From the NCBI GenBank assembly GCA_049510975.1, contig JBEKYM010000003.1:170293-234292 (forward strand): a stretch of DNA of 64,000 nucleotides. Direction: 5' to 3'. Origin of the DNA: JAKACA01 sp049510975 (GTDB taxonomy: Bacteria > Actinomycetota > Acidimicrobiia > Acidimicrobiales > Bog-793). Of this stretch, positions 24,231 to 33,165 are shown piece by piece. A program made the translations under genes and the position numbers. The notes under the pieces were generated by a model. It was not told the origin of the DNA, did not search any database, and saw only the letters and a list, made by a program, of their open reading frames with translations. Within the stretch, counting starts at the first letter, position 1, and the number at the start of each line of letters is the position of its first letter.

Positions 24231-24581
24231 TCAGCGGGCGACCCGCTTCTCCTTGATCTTGGCGGCCTTCCCGATGCGGTCGCGGAGGTAGTAGAGCTTG
24301 GCGCGGCGAACGTCGCCCTCGGTGATCCGCTCGATCTTCGCGTACAGGGGCGAGTGGAGCGGGAAGGTGCGCTCGACGCCCACACCAAAGCTCACTTTTC
24401 GCACGGTGAAAGTCTCCCGCACGCCGGAGCCCTGGCGGCGGATGACGGCACCCTGGAACACCTGGATGCGCTCGCGGTTGCCTTCCACGACCCGCACGTG
24501 CACCTTGACCGTGTCCCCCGGGGAGAATTCAGGGATGTCGTCTCGCAGGTTCGCGCGGTCGACGAGATCGGTTGGGTTCAT
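24231..24581 (-). CDS. rplS: ribosomal protein bL19
   Basis: Large-subunit ribosomal protein of 116 residues at the subunit interface. FSPGDTVKVHVRVVEGNRER, FQGAVIRRQGSGVRETFTVR and the C-terminal KLYYLRDRIGKAAKIKEK are family hallmarks. ATG 24581 has GAGGAG seven bases upstream. There is a 174-base gap to trmD. Within it TATCCT (complement of about 24719-24724) could be the -10 of a separate promoter, so rplS might be transcribed on its own in addition to read-through. Confidence 0.97.
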   Translation of the reverse strand: MNPTDLVDRANLRDDIPEFSPGDTVKVHVRVVEGNRERIQVFQGAVIRRQGSGVRETFTVRKVSFGVGVERTFPLHSPLYAKIERITEGDVRRAKLYYLRDRIGKAAKIKEKRVAR

Positions 24582-24755
24582 GACAACGCTCCTCAAGGCG
24601 GTCTGCGGGCTGCGGTCGGGAGGATTCGGTCGAGCGGAGGGCCTGGGACGCCAGAACGACGACGACCGATCCGAGCCCCGGAGCCGGTGTCTCGACCTGA
24701 ACTCCTGGTAGGGACAGGATAGCCGGGCTGGGCCATGCCCCGCACCTGCGGGCGC

Positions 24756-25508
24756 CTACTCCGCCGCCGGAGCCCCTCCGAACTCTCCCATCACGCTCGT
24801 CTCGAGCTCCGAGAAACCCCCCCGGGCCTCGATCAGATCCGGCCGCCGCTCCAGGGTTCGCCGCAGCGACTGCGCCAGCCGCCAGCGGGCAACCTTGGCG
24901 TGGTCGCCGCTGCGCAGCACCTCGGGCACGTCCCACCCCCGGAACGTCGCAGGCCGCGTGTACTGGGGGTACTCGAGCAAACCATGGGTGAAGCTCTCGT
25001 CGCCGGTCGAGGCCTCGTTGCCGAGCACTCCCGGTACGAGCCGGGCCACCGCCTCCACGACGACGAGCGCCGCGAGCTCTCCCCCGGCGAGGACGAAATC
25101 GCCGACGGACACCTCCTCGTCGGCGAGATGCTCGGCAATCCGCTCGTCGACCCCCTCGTATCGGCCGCACAGCAGGCTGAAGCGGCCGAGGCCCGCCAGC
25201 TCGGACGCCATGGCCTGGTCGAAGCGCCGGCCGCTCGGACCGAGCAGGAACAGTGGACGCGGGGGTACGAGCTGCTCGACGGCGGCAAAGACGGGCTCGG
25301 GAGCAAGCACCATGCCGGCGCCACCGCCGAAGGGGGCGTCGTCCACCGAGCGGTGCGGGTCCCTCGTGGCAATACGCAAGTCGTGGGTCCGGATGTCGAT
25401 GACACCCTGGCGCCGCGCCCGGCCGAGGATGCTCGTCTCGCAGTAGGAGTCGACGACCTCGGGGAAGATCGTGAGCACGTCGACGTGAAGGGCCGGCGTG
25501 CCCGTCAC
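24756..25508 (-). CDS. trmD: tRNA (guanine-37-N1)-methyltransferase
   Basis: SAM-dependent SPOUT methyltransferase that makes m1G37 in tRNAs and prevents +1 frameshifting. The family motifs DVLTIFPEVVDSYCETSILG, DDAPFGGGAGMVL, LLCGRYEGVDERIAEH and the knot segment VGDFVLAGGELAALVVVEA are complete. It encodes 250 residues. GTG 25508 overlaps the rimM stop (GTGA). Gene order rpsP-khpA-rimM-trmD-rplS is the common ribosome-assembly operon. Confidence 0.97.
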   Translation of the reverse strand: MTGTPALHVDVLTIFPEVVDSYCETSILGRARRQGVIDIRTHDLRIATRDPHRSVDDAPFGGGAGMVLAPEPVFAAVEQLVPPRPLFLLGPSGRRFDQAMASELAGLGRFSLLCGRYEGVDERIAEHLADEEVSVGDFVLAGGELAALVVVEAVARLVPGVLGNEASTGDESFTHGLLEYPQYTRPATFRGWDVPEVLRSGDHAKVARWRLAQSLRRTLERRPDLIEARGGFSELETSVMGEFGGAPAAE

Positions 25509-26053
25509 TCGAACAGCCCCTCCGGGGCGTCCACGACGATCTGACGACCGCGACGCTCCACGACGAATCGAAGCGGAACAAGCCAGCCCGCCTCGCCGAC
25601 GAGCAAGTCGCTGGCGGGGTTGGCCTCGACCGAGACGACGATCCCGTGGGAGGTGCCGTCCTGCTCGACCACCTCGCTGCCGATGAGCTCGTGCACGTAC
25701 AGGGCATCGGGATCGGTCACCGGCGGGGCCAGGAGGAGCGACCCCCGCAGGGCCTCGGCGGCCTCGCGTGTGGAGACCCCTTCGAAGTAGACGAGGTAGC
25801 GGTCTTGGAACGGCCGTGAGGCGGACACGACGAGCTCGGCCGGTCCAGGCCCGGCGGCCGGTGGGCGAGGCCCGGTCCGCTCCGTGCGCCGGACGGCGAG
25901 CCGCTGGCCGGCGTCGAGGCGATCCAGCCGGTTGGTGATGAGGCCGACCACGACTTCGCCTTGCAGGCCGTGAGCTTTCACGACGTAACCGATCTCGAGG
26001 AGGCCCTCGCCTCCTCCGCCGGCGGGCGTTGTCGCTGGTGTTGTCGGTGTCAC
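25505..26053 (-). CDS. rimM: 16S rRNA processing protein RimM
   Basis: Assembly factor for the 30S head that binds ribosomal protein uS19. The N-terminal barrel starts IGYVVKAHGLQGEVVVGLIT; the PRC-barrel part contains LYVHELIGSEV and ends IVVDAPEGLFE. It encodes 182 residues, usual for the family. It has a Thr/Pro/Gly-rich leader of about 17 residues. GTG 26053 follows the khpA stop closely. Confidence 0.95.
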   Translation of the reverse strand: MTPTTPATTPAGGGGEGLLEIGYVVKAHGLQGEVVVGLITNRLDRLDAGQRLAVRRTERTGPRPPAAGPGPAELVVSASRPFQDRYLVYFEGVSTREAAEALRGSLLLAPPVTDPDALYVHELIGSEVVEQDGTSHGIVVSVEANPASDLLVGEAGWLVPLRFVVERRGRQIVVDAPEGLFE

Positions 26054-26055
26054 TG

Positions 26056-26595
26056 TCAGTCGACGATGTCGACCGAGGCCTCCGTACCGTCGCTGGCAGC
26101 CGCCGCCCGCACGAGGGTCCGGATGGCCTGTGCCGTCCGGCCTTTGCGGCCGATGAGCCGTCCCATGTCTCCCTGAGCGACGTGCACCGAGAACCGTAGG
26201 CCGGAGCGGCCTTCGCTCACCTCGACGACGACCGAGTCCGGGTCGTCCACGAGCGCACGCGTGACGTGCTCGAGCACGGCGCGGGCGGTGGCTCCGGAGA
26301 CCCGGTTGACGGCGGAGTTCCCCTCGTCGTCAGCGTCGTCTTCGTCGTCTTCGTCGTCGTCGTCTTCTTCGTCGTCTTCGTCGTCATCGGCGTCGTCGGC
26401 GGAGTCCTCCGCCGCCTCGACGTCGGATTCGTCGTCGGATTCGTCGTCGGATTCGTCGTCCTCGAGATCGTCGTCGAGGTCGTCGTCCTCGTCGTCGAAG
26501 CTGTCGTCGGTGTCCTCGACGCCGGCCGAGGCGGCCGGCTGTCCCCGGCTGAAGTCCGGCTCCTCGAACATCGACCCGTCACCCACGGCCGTCAA
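26056..26595 (-). CDS. khpA: KH-domain RNA-binding protein KhpA with a highly acidic N-terminal arm
   Basis: The C-terminal 80 residues are a normal KhpA/YlqC KH domain with the GxxG loop in GRLIGRKGRTAQAIRTLVRA. Before it lies an arm (about residues 27-91) in which about 50 of 65 residues are Asp or Glu, with Ser and Ala as fillers. KhpA is normally about 80 residues, so this arm roughly doubles it. The arm is encoded partly by perfect 12-bp repeats. The start is uncertain: TTG 26595 forms TTGA with the rpsP stop, the coupling type used elsewhere in this window. GTG 26586 and ATG 26571 are also possible. KhpA binds structured RNA, often with KhpB; an acidic arm could block non-specific RNA or bind a basic partner. 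Confidence 0.9.
   Translation of the reverse strand: MTAVGDGSMFEEPDFSRGQPAASAGVEDTDDSFDDEDDDLDDDLEDDESDDESDDESDVEAAEDSADDADDDEDDEEDDDDEDDEDDADDEGNSAVNRVSGATARAVLEHVTRALVDDPDSVVVEVSEGRSGLRFSVHVAQGDMGRLIGRKGRTAQAIRTLVRAAAASDGTEASVDIVD
26425..26460 (+). repeat. three 12-bp direct repeats coding DDES in khpA
   Basis: GGATTCGTCGTC occurs three times in perfect tandem (26425-26436, 26437-26448, 26449-26460), giving DDES repeats on the minus strand. The surrounding stretch is also made of TCG/TCC triplets, so the acidic arm probably grew by slippage. Confidence 0.9.
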
Positions 26596-26978
26596 CCTTC
26601 CCCGGCGTCAGGGTCGGACGGAGCGGCCTTGGCGGCTGCCGCCTTCTTCTTCGGCGCCGCGCTGGCGGCCGGACGCTTGCGGGCCGGACGCGTGCGGTCC
26701 TTCGCCGGCTTGACGGTGCGGGTGGCTTGGAACTCGCCCCAGACGCCGGAGATCTCGAGCAGCTTGCGCACGGTCTCGGTCGGCTGTGCACCCTTCGACA
26801 GCCACTCGAGGGCTTTGTCGCTCTTGACGGTGATCTCGGACGGGTCGGACCGCGGCGCATAGGTGCCGACGATCTCGATGAAACGCCCGTCGCGGGGCGA
26901 CCGGCTGTCTGCAGCGACGATGCGGTACGTCGGCTGCTTCTTCTTTCCCACGCGCATGAGGCGGAGCTTGACGGACAA
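26592..26978 (-). CDS. rpsP: ribosomal protein bS16
   Basis: Small-subunit protein of 128 residues. VKLRLMRVGKKKQPTYRIV, RDGRFIEIVGTYAPR and the AQPTETVRKLLEISG helix are standard. The start is TTG 26978, giving MSVKLRLMRVG. After residue 90 comes a Lys/Ala/Pro-rich tail (KKKAAAAKAAPSDPDAGEG) that is longer than in E. coli and typical of actinobacteria. Its stop overlaps the khpA start. Confidence 0.96.
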   Translation of the reverse strand: MSVKLRLMRVGKKKQPTYRIVAADSRSPRDGRFIEIVGTYAPRSDPSEITVKSDKALEWLSKGAQPTETVRKLLEISGVWGEFQATRTVKPAKDRTRPARKRPAASAAPKKKAAAAKAAPSDPDAGEG

Positions 26979-27031
26979 GGGTTTCTCTTTCTCTTGATTC
27001 GAATTCGATCAGGAACCGAACGGGGGCACGG

Positions 27032-28402
27032 CTAGCTGGGACCTCGGCTCGAGGGAGTGAAGCGGCCGCCTTTCGGCTTGTTCTTGTTGGGCTTGCGCTT
27101 GGCGCCGCTCACGACACGGCTCATGGGGCCAAGCGATCGCATCATCTTCTGCATCTCCTTGAACTGCTTGAGGAGGTTGTTGACCTCGGCAGTGGAGGTG
27201 CCGCTCCCGTTGGCGATACGGAGGCGGCGCGAACCATCGATGGGGGCCACGCCTCGGCGCTCCTCGGGGGTCATCGACTTGATGATCGCCTCGATGCGCC
27301 CGACGTCTTTGTCGTCGATCTTGGCATTCCGGAAGTCTTTCGGCACACCGGGCAGCATCCCTAGCATGCCCTGCAACGGGCCGATGCGCTTGATCTGCTG
27401 CAGCTGCTCGAGGAAATCCTCCAGGGAGAACTGCCCCGCCATGAGGCGCTCAGTGGCTTTTTCGGCCACCTGGCTGTCATATTCTCGCTCGGCTTTCTCG
27501 ATGAGGCTGAGCACGTCGCCCATCCCGAGGATGCGGCTGGCGAGCCGGTCCGGATGGAAGATCTCGAAGTCCGGCGTCCGCTCGCCGGTGGACACGAAGG
27601 CGATGGGCTTTCCCACGACCTGCTTGACCGAGAGGGCGGCACCGCCGCGGGCGTCGCCGTCGACCTTGGTCAAGATGACGCCGTCGAGCGAGAGGGTCTC
27701 GTTGAAGGCCTCCGCCGTCTGCACGGCGTCCTGACCGGTCATGGCGTCCACGACGAAGAACGTGTAGTCCGGCTTGATCGCCTCCGAGATCGCTCGCACC
27801 TCGGCCATGAGGGCGTCGTCGATGGCGAGGCGGCCGGCGGTGTCCACGATCACGACGTCGCGCCCGAGGCGGTTGGCCTCGGCCATGCCGGCGCGGGCGA
27901 CGCTGACGGGATCGGTCGGCTCGGAGAAGACCGTGACGCCCACTTCCTGACCGAGAACCCGCAGCTGTTCGACGGCAGCGGGGCGCTGCAGGTCGGCGGC
28001 GACGAGGAGCGGCTGGCGGCTCTGCTGCTTGAACCAGCGTGCCAGCTTGGCCGCCGCCGTCGTCTTGCCGGCGCCCTGCAGGCCTGCGAGCAGCACGACC
28101 GTGGGCGGGCGGGAGGCGTAGTGGATCTTGAGCGGCTCGCCTCCGAGGGTGGCCGTGAGCTCCTCGTTGACGACCTTGATGACCTGTTGGGCCGGCGTCA
28201 GGCTCTTGGACAGCTCGGCGCCGCTGCAGCGGTCACGGATGCGCTCGACGAGATCCTTGACGACGTTGAGGTTGACGTCGGCCTCGAGCAGGGCGACCCG
28301 GATCTCACGTAGGACCTCGTTGACCTCGGCGTCGCCGAGGCGCCCGCGGCTGCGCAGGCGCGTGAGGATGCCCTCGAATCGGTCGGTCAGCGTCTCGAAC
28401 AT
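27032..28402 (-). CDS. ffh: signal recognition particle protein Ffh
   Basis: GTPase of the signal recognition particle that guides ribosomes making membrane proteins to FtsY. The N domain comes first, then the G domain with GLQGAGKTTAAAKLA, DTAGRLAIDDAL and TKVDGDARGG. The M domain is Met-rich and contains GPLQGMLGMLPG and the RNA-binding RRLRIANGSGTSTAEVN. It encodes 456 residues from ATG 28402. It lies 53 bases upstream of rpsP and 41 bases downstream of ftsY, so receptor and particle protein are made together. Confidence 0.97.
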   Translation of the reverse strand: MFETLTDRFEGILTRLRSRGRLGDAEVNEVLREIRVALLEADVNLNVVKDLVERIRDRCSGAELSKSLTPAQQVIKVVNEELTATLGGEPLKIHYASRPPTVVLLAGLQGAGKTTAAAKLARWFKQQSRQPLLVAADLQRPAAVEQLRVLGQEVGVTVFSEPTDPVSVARAGMAEANRLGRDVVIVDTAGRLAIDDALMAEVRAISEAIKPDYTFFVVDAMTGQDAVQTAEAFNETLSLDGVILTKVDGDARGGAALSVKQVVGKPIAFVSTGERTPDFEIFHPDRLASRILGMGDVLSLIEKAEREYDSQVAEKATERLMAGQFSLEDFLEQLQQIKRIGPLQGMLGMLPGVPKDFRNAKIDDKDVGRIEAIIKSMTPEERRGVAPIDGSRRLRIANGSGTSTAEVNNLLKQFKEMQKMMRSLGPMSRVVSGAKRKPNKNKPKGGRFTPSSRGPS

Positions 28403-28443
28403 GGGCTTGGCCAGGTTAGTCGGGGCTGAGCACCCCGGAACCC

Positions 28444-29559
28444 TCAGCTGAAAAGGGCCCCCACGAACTCGCTCGGATCGAACTCGACGAGGTCGGTGGC
28501 CGCCTCGCCGAGGCCGACGAGCTTGATGGGCAGACCGAGCTCGCTGCGGATGGCGAGCACGACCCCGCCCTTGGCGGTGCCGTCCAGCTTCGTGAGGACG
28601 ACGCCGGTGACGTTGACGGCTTCGGTGAACTGTTTCGCCTGCACGAGGCCGTTCTGCCCGGTCGTGGCGTCGAGCACGAGGAGGACTTCGGTGAGCTGGC
28701 CCGGAGGTCGTTCGGCGATGCGGCGAACCTTGCGCAGCTCCTCCATCAAGTTCACCTTGGTATGCAGCCGGCCCGCCGTATCGGCGAGCACGAGATCGGC
28801 GCCGCGGGCCGCCGCGTGAGCAACGGCGTCGAAGATCACCGAGGACGGGTCGGCTCCCTCGGCACCACGGATGAGGGTGGCGCCAGCCCGGTCGGCCCAG
28901 GTCTCGAGCTGCTCCCCGGCGGCTGCCCGGAAGGTGTCGCCGGCCGCCAGCACGACTTGTCGGCCCTCGGAGATCTCGCGGGCGGCGAGCTTGCCGATCG
29001 TCGTCGTCTTGCCGACGCCGTTCACGCCGACGAACAGCCACACCGTCGGACCGTCCCCCTCGCCGAAGGCGAGATTGGCGTCGTCACCTGCGAAGATGGC
29101 TTCGAGGTCGCCGCGCAGCGCCGCCAGCAGGGCCTCGGGCGTCTGCTCGACCTGGCCAGAGTTGACCTTGGCACGTAGATCGTCGAGCACCCGCGTCGTC
29201 GTGCCGATACCCGCATCGGCCAGCAGTAGCGCCTCCTCGAGCTGGTCGAAGGTGGCATCGTCGACGGCCTTGCCGCGGATGGCGTCGAGGTAGCCGCCGA
29301 GCAGCTGGCGGGCCATGCCGAGACGGTCCCGCAGGGCCGGGCGGCCGGCAACGAGGGCTTCGGCCCCAACTTCTGGCTCGGCCCCGACCTCCGGCTTGGC
29401 CTCGACCGCACCGGCATGGCGAAGCGGTGAGAACGCCTCCGCCGGCCGGGCCGCCAGCGCGTGCCGCCGGCGGCGAGATCGCGTCGAGACGGCCACCCCG
29501 GTGCCGGCCAAGGCGAGCACCACGATGCCGACGAGAATGAGGACGAGGACGATCGACAT
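28444..29559 (-). CDS. ftsY: signal recognition particle receptor FtsY
   Basis: SRP receptor GTPase, 371 residues. The first 22 residues form a single hydrophobic segment (IVLVLILVGIVVLALAGTGV) followed by RSRRRR, so the receptor is likely anchored by a true membrane helix instead of the acidic A domain of E. coli. A linker with the repeated EVGAEPEVGAEA follows. Then come the N domain and a G domain with GVNGVGKTTTIGKLAA, DTAGRLHTKVNLM and TKLDGTAKGG. It is transcribed with smc upstream (38 bases) and ffh downstream. Confidence 0.97.
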   Translation of the reverse strand: MSIVLVLILVGIVVLALAGTGVAVSTRSRRRRHALAARPAEAFSPLRHAGAVEAKPEVGAEPEVGAEALVAGRPALRDRLGMARQLLGGYLDAIRGKAVDDATFDQLEEALLLADAGIGTTTRVLDDLRAKVNSGQVEQTPEALLAALRGDLEAIFAGDDANLAFGEGDGPTVWLFVGVNGVGKTTTIGKLAAREISEGRQVVLAAGDTFRAAAGEQLETWADRAGATLIRGAEGADPSSVIFDAVAHAAARGADLVLADTAGRLHTKVNLMEELRKVRRIAERPPGQLTEVLLVLDATTGQNGLVQAKQFTEAVNVTGVVLTKLDGTAKGGVVLAIRSELGLPIKLVGLGEAATDLVEFDPSEFVGALFS

Positions 29560-29597
29560 GGCGCGGCGAGCCTACTGGTGAGCGTTCAGCGGCGACC

Positions 29598-32500
29598 TCA
29601 GCCGGTGCGGGAGGCTCGCTCGGCCCCGAGCCGCTCGCTCACGACTTTGGAGGCGCCGCCCGGTTGCAGGGAGACGCCGTAGAGGACGTCGGCGGATTCC
29701 ATCGTGCGCTTCTGGTGGGAGACGACGAGGAGCTGGGCTTCGGATCGGAACTCGTCCATCAAGTCGAGAAAGCGGTGCAGGTTGATGTCGTCGAGAGCAG
29801 CTTCGACTTCGTCCATCAGGTAGAAGGGCGAAGGCCGGCTGCGGAAGACGGCGAAGAGGTAGGCAAGGGCCACGAGCGACCGCTCGCCCCCCGAGAGCAA
29901 CGACAGCCGGCGGACGTTGCGGCCGGCCGGACGAGCCTCGATCTCGACGCCGGTCGACAGCAGATCGTTCGGGTCGACGAGACTGAGACGGCCGGTGCCG
30001 CCGGGGAACAGGGTCGAGAAGAGGGCTTCGAAGTGGCGGGCGACGTCGGCAAAGGCCTCCGTGAAGCCGTTGACGATCTCCTCGTCGACGGCTCGCACCA
30101 CGCGCCCGAGCTCGCGGCGGGCGGCGCGGACGTCGTCGAGCTGGCCGGCGAGGAACTCGTCGCGCTCCTGCAGGGCGGCCAGCTCCTCCAGGGCAAGCGG
30201 GTTGATCGGTCCGAGCAGGCGGAGCTCCCGCTCGAGCTCGCGCATCCGAGCCACGGGAGGCGTTCCCGGCGGCAGCTCGGGGCACTCGGCCGCCATGGCT
30301 TGGGCCGGCTCGGTCTCGAGATCGTGGCGCAGGGTCTCGACGGCGGTTTCGAGGCGCACGCGCAGCTCCGCCAGCTCGAGCTCCACGCGCTGGAATTGCT
30401 CGCGCACGCCCGCCAGGTCCCGCTCGGCGCTCGTACGGCTCGTGCGCGCATCGGCCAGGCGCCCGCTGATCGAGGCGACGGCAACGTCGTGCAGGCGGCG
30501 GCGCTCGCGCAGCGTGTTCAGCCAGGCCCCCAGCTCCTGACCGATGCCTTCGACGGCTGCCGCCAGCCGCTCGAGGGCACGCGTGGCGGTCTCGTGAGCC
30601 CGTCGACGCGCCGCCGCCTCCGCTCGGGCGCTCTCGTAGCCGGCGAGGCGGGCGTCGATCTGGCGGCGGCGCCCCGTGAGCATGTTGACCCGCTCGTCCA
30701 GCCCGGCGAAGTGCACCTCCAGATCGGAGCGGCGCACGGCGAGTGCTCGGGCTCGCTCGTCGAGCCGTCGGCGCTCCCCCGCCGCCGCCTCGGCGACGTC
30801 GACGACCCGCCGTTCGAGCTCCTCGGCTGCCCCGAGGGCGGCTTCGTGCCCGGTGAGGGCGGTGCCGAGGACGGCCGCCTGGCGGCGGCATTCCGCCAGG
30901 GCCGCAGAAGCCGCCGGGACTTGCTCGCGCAGCAGCGCGTGGCGACGGGCGAGGTCCTCGTGCTGCGCCCTGGTCTGGCGCTCCTCGGCCGCGGCGGCCG
31001 CAAAGGCGCGGCCGAGCTCGGAAGCGGACGCACGGGCGACCCCGTAGGCCTGCCGGGCAGCCTCCGCCTGAGCGCGGGCGTCAGTCGCCTCGGACTCGGC
31101 CAGCACGGCGTCGAGGCGGACGACTTCGAGGGCGGCCTTGGTGGCGCCGGCACGCCCGGCGCCGAGGCGCCACTCGTCGGCAGAGAAACGATCCCCCTCC
31201 AGCGTCACGACGCTTGCGCCATCCGGCAGCGCCGTCACGAGGTCGAGAGCGTCGCCGAGCTCGCGGCGGCAGAGCACGACGCCGGCGAGCAGGCGGTCGA
31301 GCAAGGGATCGACACTGGGCTGAGTCGCCCGCACGCAGCTGCGGAGCAGCTCGGTGCCTCCCGGCAGGCGGAGCGGTTCGGGGCGCCGGCCCGGCTCTGC
31401 CCGCACGATCGACCCGTCGATGCCGGAGGACCGGAGGTGCTCGATGGCGCTGCGGGCCTCGGCCGAGCCCTCGACGACGACGGCCCGCAGAGCATCGGAC
31501 ACGCCCGCTTCGAAGGCGAGCTCGCAGCCCTCGTCGATCTCCACGACGTCGAGCAGCGTGCCGAGCACACCCCGCTGGCCGGCAAGGTGCTCCACGCCGG
31601 CGCGGGCATGGGCTTCGTCGAGGGCCATCTGGAGGGCATGCGCACGCGCCGCCAGGCCCTGGGCACGCTCGACCGCCTCGCGGGCTGCCGCCTCGGTCGT
31701 CATCACCGCCGCCGCCGACTCGCGCTCGAGATCCTCGGCCACGACGAGGCCCTCACGGGCGGCGTCGGTGGCGGCCCGCATCCGCTCGGCGGCAACCGCT
31801 GCCTGGGCGGAAGCCACTTCGAGATCGGCGACTTGGCGGGCGAGGGTGGTTTCGCGCTCGGTGGCGCGGGCGAGTGCCTCGCGGACGCCCGCCAGTTCGT
31901 CGCGGACCCCGTCTCGCAGGCCGCGGAGCCTGGCAACCTCCCCCGTTGCCTGCGACGGCGAGGCCGTCGGCGTGCCGTCGGGGTGCTCGCGGCCGGACCA
32001 CAGCGCCTCTTCGGCGGCAAGCGCCGCCTCGTCGGCTTCGAGCGTCTCGCGCTCCGGGGCCAGCTCCGCGGCGAGGCCGGCGGTCTCGGCCAGCTCTGCC
32101 TCGACGCGGGCGGCCTCGGACTCGAGCGATGCGACGACGTCGGCTTGGGCGCTCTGGGCGAGGGCGAGTGCGACGCTCCGGCGGCGCTCGGCGATGACGT
32201 TGCCCATGCCGCGAGCACGCTCGGCGAGGCGCTCGGCGCCCCCGAGGACCGAGACGACGTCGTCGGCCTGCTCGGTACTGAGGGCGTGTTCGGTCGCCGC
32301 CACCAGCTCGTCGAGGCGGGTGAGCTCTGCCTTCAGGCGGCCGTCGTCGGCCTCGAGCGACACCCGGGACGACTCGGCTTCCGACAGGCGCCGCTGCAGG
32401 GAGGTGAGCTCCTTGCCGGCCAGATAGAGCCGGAGGGCGCGCAGCTCCGATGCCAGCGAATCGTGGCGGCGGGCTGCCTCGGCTTGGCGCTCGAGCGGGC

Positions 32501-33107
32501 GCAGCTGCCGTCTGACTTCGCGGTGCAGATCCTGCAGGCGGAGCAGGTTCGCTTCGGTCGACTCGATCCTGCGCTCGGCCCGCTCGCGTCGCCGGCGGAA
32601 CTTCAGGATCCCGGCGGCCTCCTCGATGACCGCACGGCGGTCCTCCGGCCGAGCCTGCAAGATGGCGTCGAGCTGGCCCTGGCCCATGATGACGTGCTGC
32701 TGGCGGCCGACGCCGGCGTCCGAGAGCAGCTCCTGGATATCGAGGAGGCGGCAGGCGGCCCCGTTCATCGAGTACTCGCTCTCGCCGGTGCGGAACAGCG
32801 TCCGGGTGATCGTCACCTCTGCCAAGTCCACCGGCAGGCGCCCGGAGGAGTTGTCGATCGTGAGCGACACCTCCGCCCGACCGAGGGCGGGACGCTTGGA
32901 GGTGCCGGCGAAAATGACGTCGTCCATCTTGGAGGACCGCACGACGCGAGGTCCTTGGGCGCCGAGCACCCAGGCAACGGCGTCGACGACGTTCGACTTG
33001 CCCGAGCCGTTCGGCCCGACGATGACGGTGACGCCCGGCTCGAACTCGAGCGTCGTCGGGTCGGCGAACGACTTGAACCCACGCAGGGAAAGCGATTTGA
33101 GGTACAC
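29598..33107 (-). CDS. smc: chromosome segregation protein SMC
   Basis: Condensin ATPase that folds and separates chromosomes, 1169 residues. The N-terminal head has LRGFKSFAD and Walker A GPNGSGKSNVVDAVAWVLG. Two long Glu/Ala/Arg-rich coiled coils flank a hinge (about residues 510-640, with GVLGTLLDVVEID). The C-terminal head has the signature LLSGGERSLVALAYLFAVF and Walker B FYLMDEVEAALDDINLHRF. The start is taken at GTG 33107, giving VYLKSLSLRGFKSF as in relatives; GTG 33119 is an in-frame alternative. No scpA or scpB is in the window. ftsY follows after 38 bases. Confidence 0.96.
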   Translation of the reverse strand: MYLKSLSLRGFKSFADPTTLEFEPGVTVIVGPNGSGKSNVVDAVAWVLGAQGPRVVRSSKMDDVIFAGTSKRPALGRAEVSLTIDNSSGRLPVDLAEVTITRTLFRTGESEYSMNGAACRLLDIQELLSDAGVGRQQHVIMGQGQLDAILQARPEDRRAVIEEAAGILKFRRRRERAERRIESTEANLLRLQDLHREVRRQLRPLERQAEAARRHDSLASELRALRLYLAGKELTSLQRRLSEAESSRVSLEADDGRLKAELTRLDELVAATEHALSTEQADDVVSVLGGAERLAERARGMGNVIAERRRSVALALAQSAQADVVASLESEAARVEAELAETAGLAAELAPERETLEADEAALAAEEALWSGREHPDGTPTASPSQATGEVARLRGLRDGVRDELAGVREALARATERETTLARQVADLEVASAQAAVAAERMRAATDAAREGLVVAEDLERESAAAVMTTEAAAREAVERAQGLAARAHALQMALDEAHARAGVEHLAGQRGVLGTLLDVVEIDEGCELAFEAGVSDALRAVVVEGSAEARSAIEHLRSSGIDGSIVRAEPGRRPEPLRLPGGTELLRSCVRATQPSVDPLLDRLLAGVVLCRRELGDALDLVTALPDGASVVTLEGDRFSADEWRLGAGRAGATKAALEVVRLDAVLAESEATDARAQAEAARQAYGVARASASELGRAFAAAAAEERQTRAQHEDLARRHALLREQVPAASAALAECRRQAAVLGTALTGHEAALGAAEELERRVVDVAEAAAGERRRLDERARALAVRRSDLEVHFAGLDERVNMLTGRRRQIDARLAGYESARAEAAARRRAHETATRALERLAAAVEGIGQELGAWLNTLRERRRLHDVAVASISGRLADARTSRTSAERDLAGVREQFQRVELELAELRVRLETAVETLRHDLETEPAQAMAAECPELPPGTPPVARMRELERELRLLGPINPLALEELAALQERDEFLAGQLDDVRAARRELGRVVRAVDEEIVNGFTEAFADVARHFEALFSTLFPGGTGRLSLVDPNDLLSTGVEIEARPAGRNVRRLSLLSGGERSLVALAYLFAVFRSRPSPFYLMDEVEAALDDINLHRFLDLMDEFRSEAQLLVVSHQKRTMESADVLYGVSLQPGGASKVVSERLGAERASRTG

Positions 33108-33165
33108 GGCGAGTGTCACGCTACCCGGCGGGACTGGCGATCTCAGGGATGGGAAGTGCCCGTGC

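Noticed and set aside
24582..24755. Structured L19 leader RNA upstream of rplS
   Set aside because: The 174-base gap has only weak pairing that I could follow and no known leader motif; a plain promoter is simpler.
26320..26520. TCG/TCC-rich tract considered as a non-coding satellite
   Set aside because: It is in frame within khpA and encodes an acidic arm; no separate element is needed.
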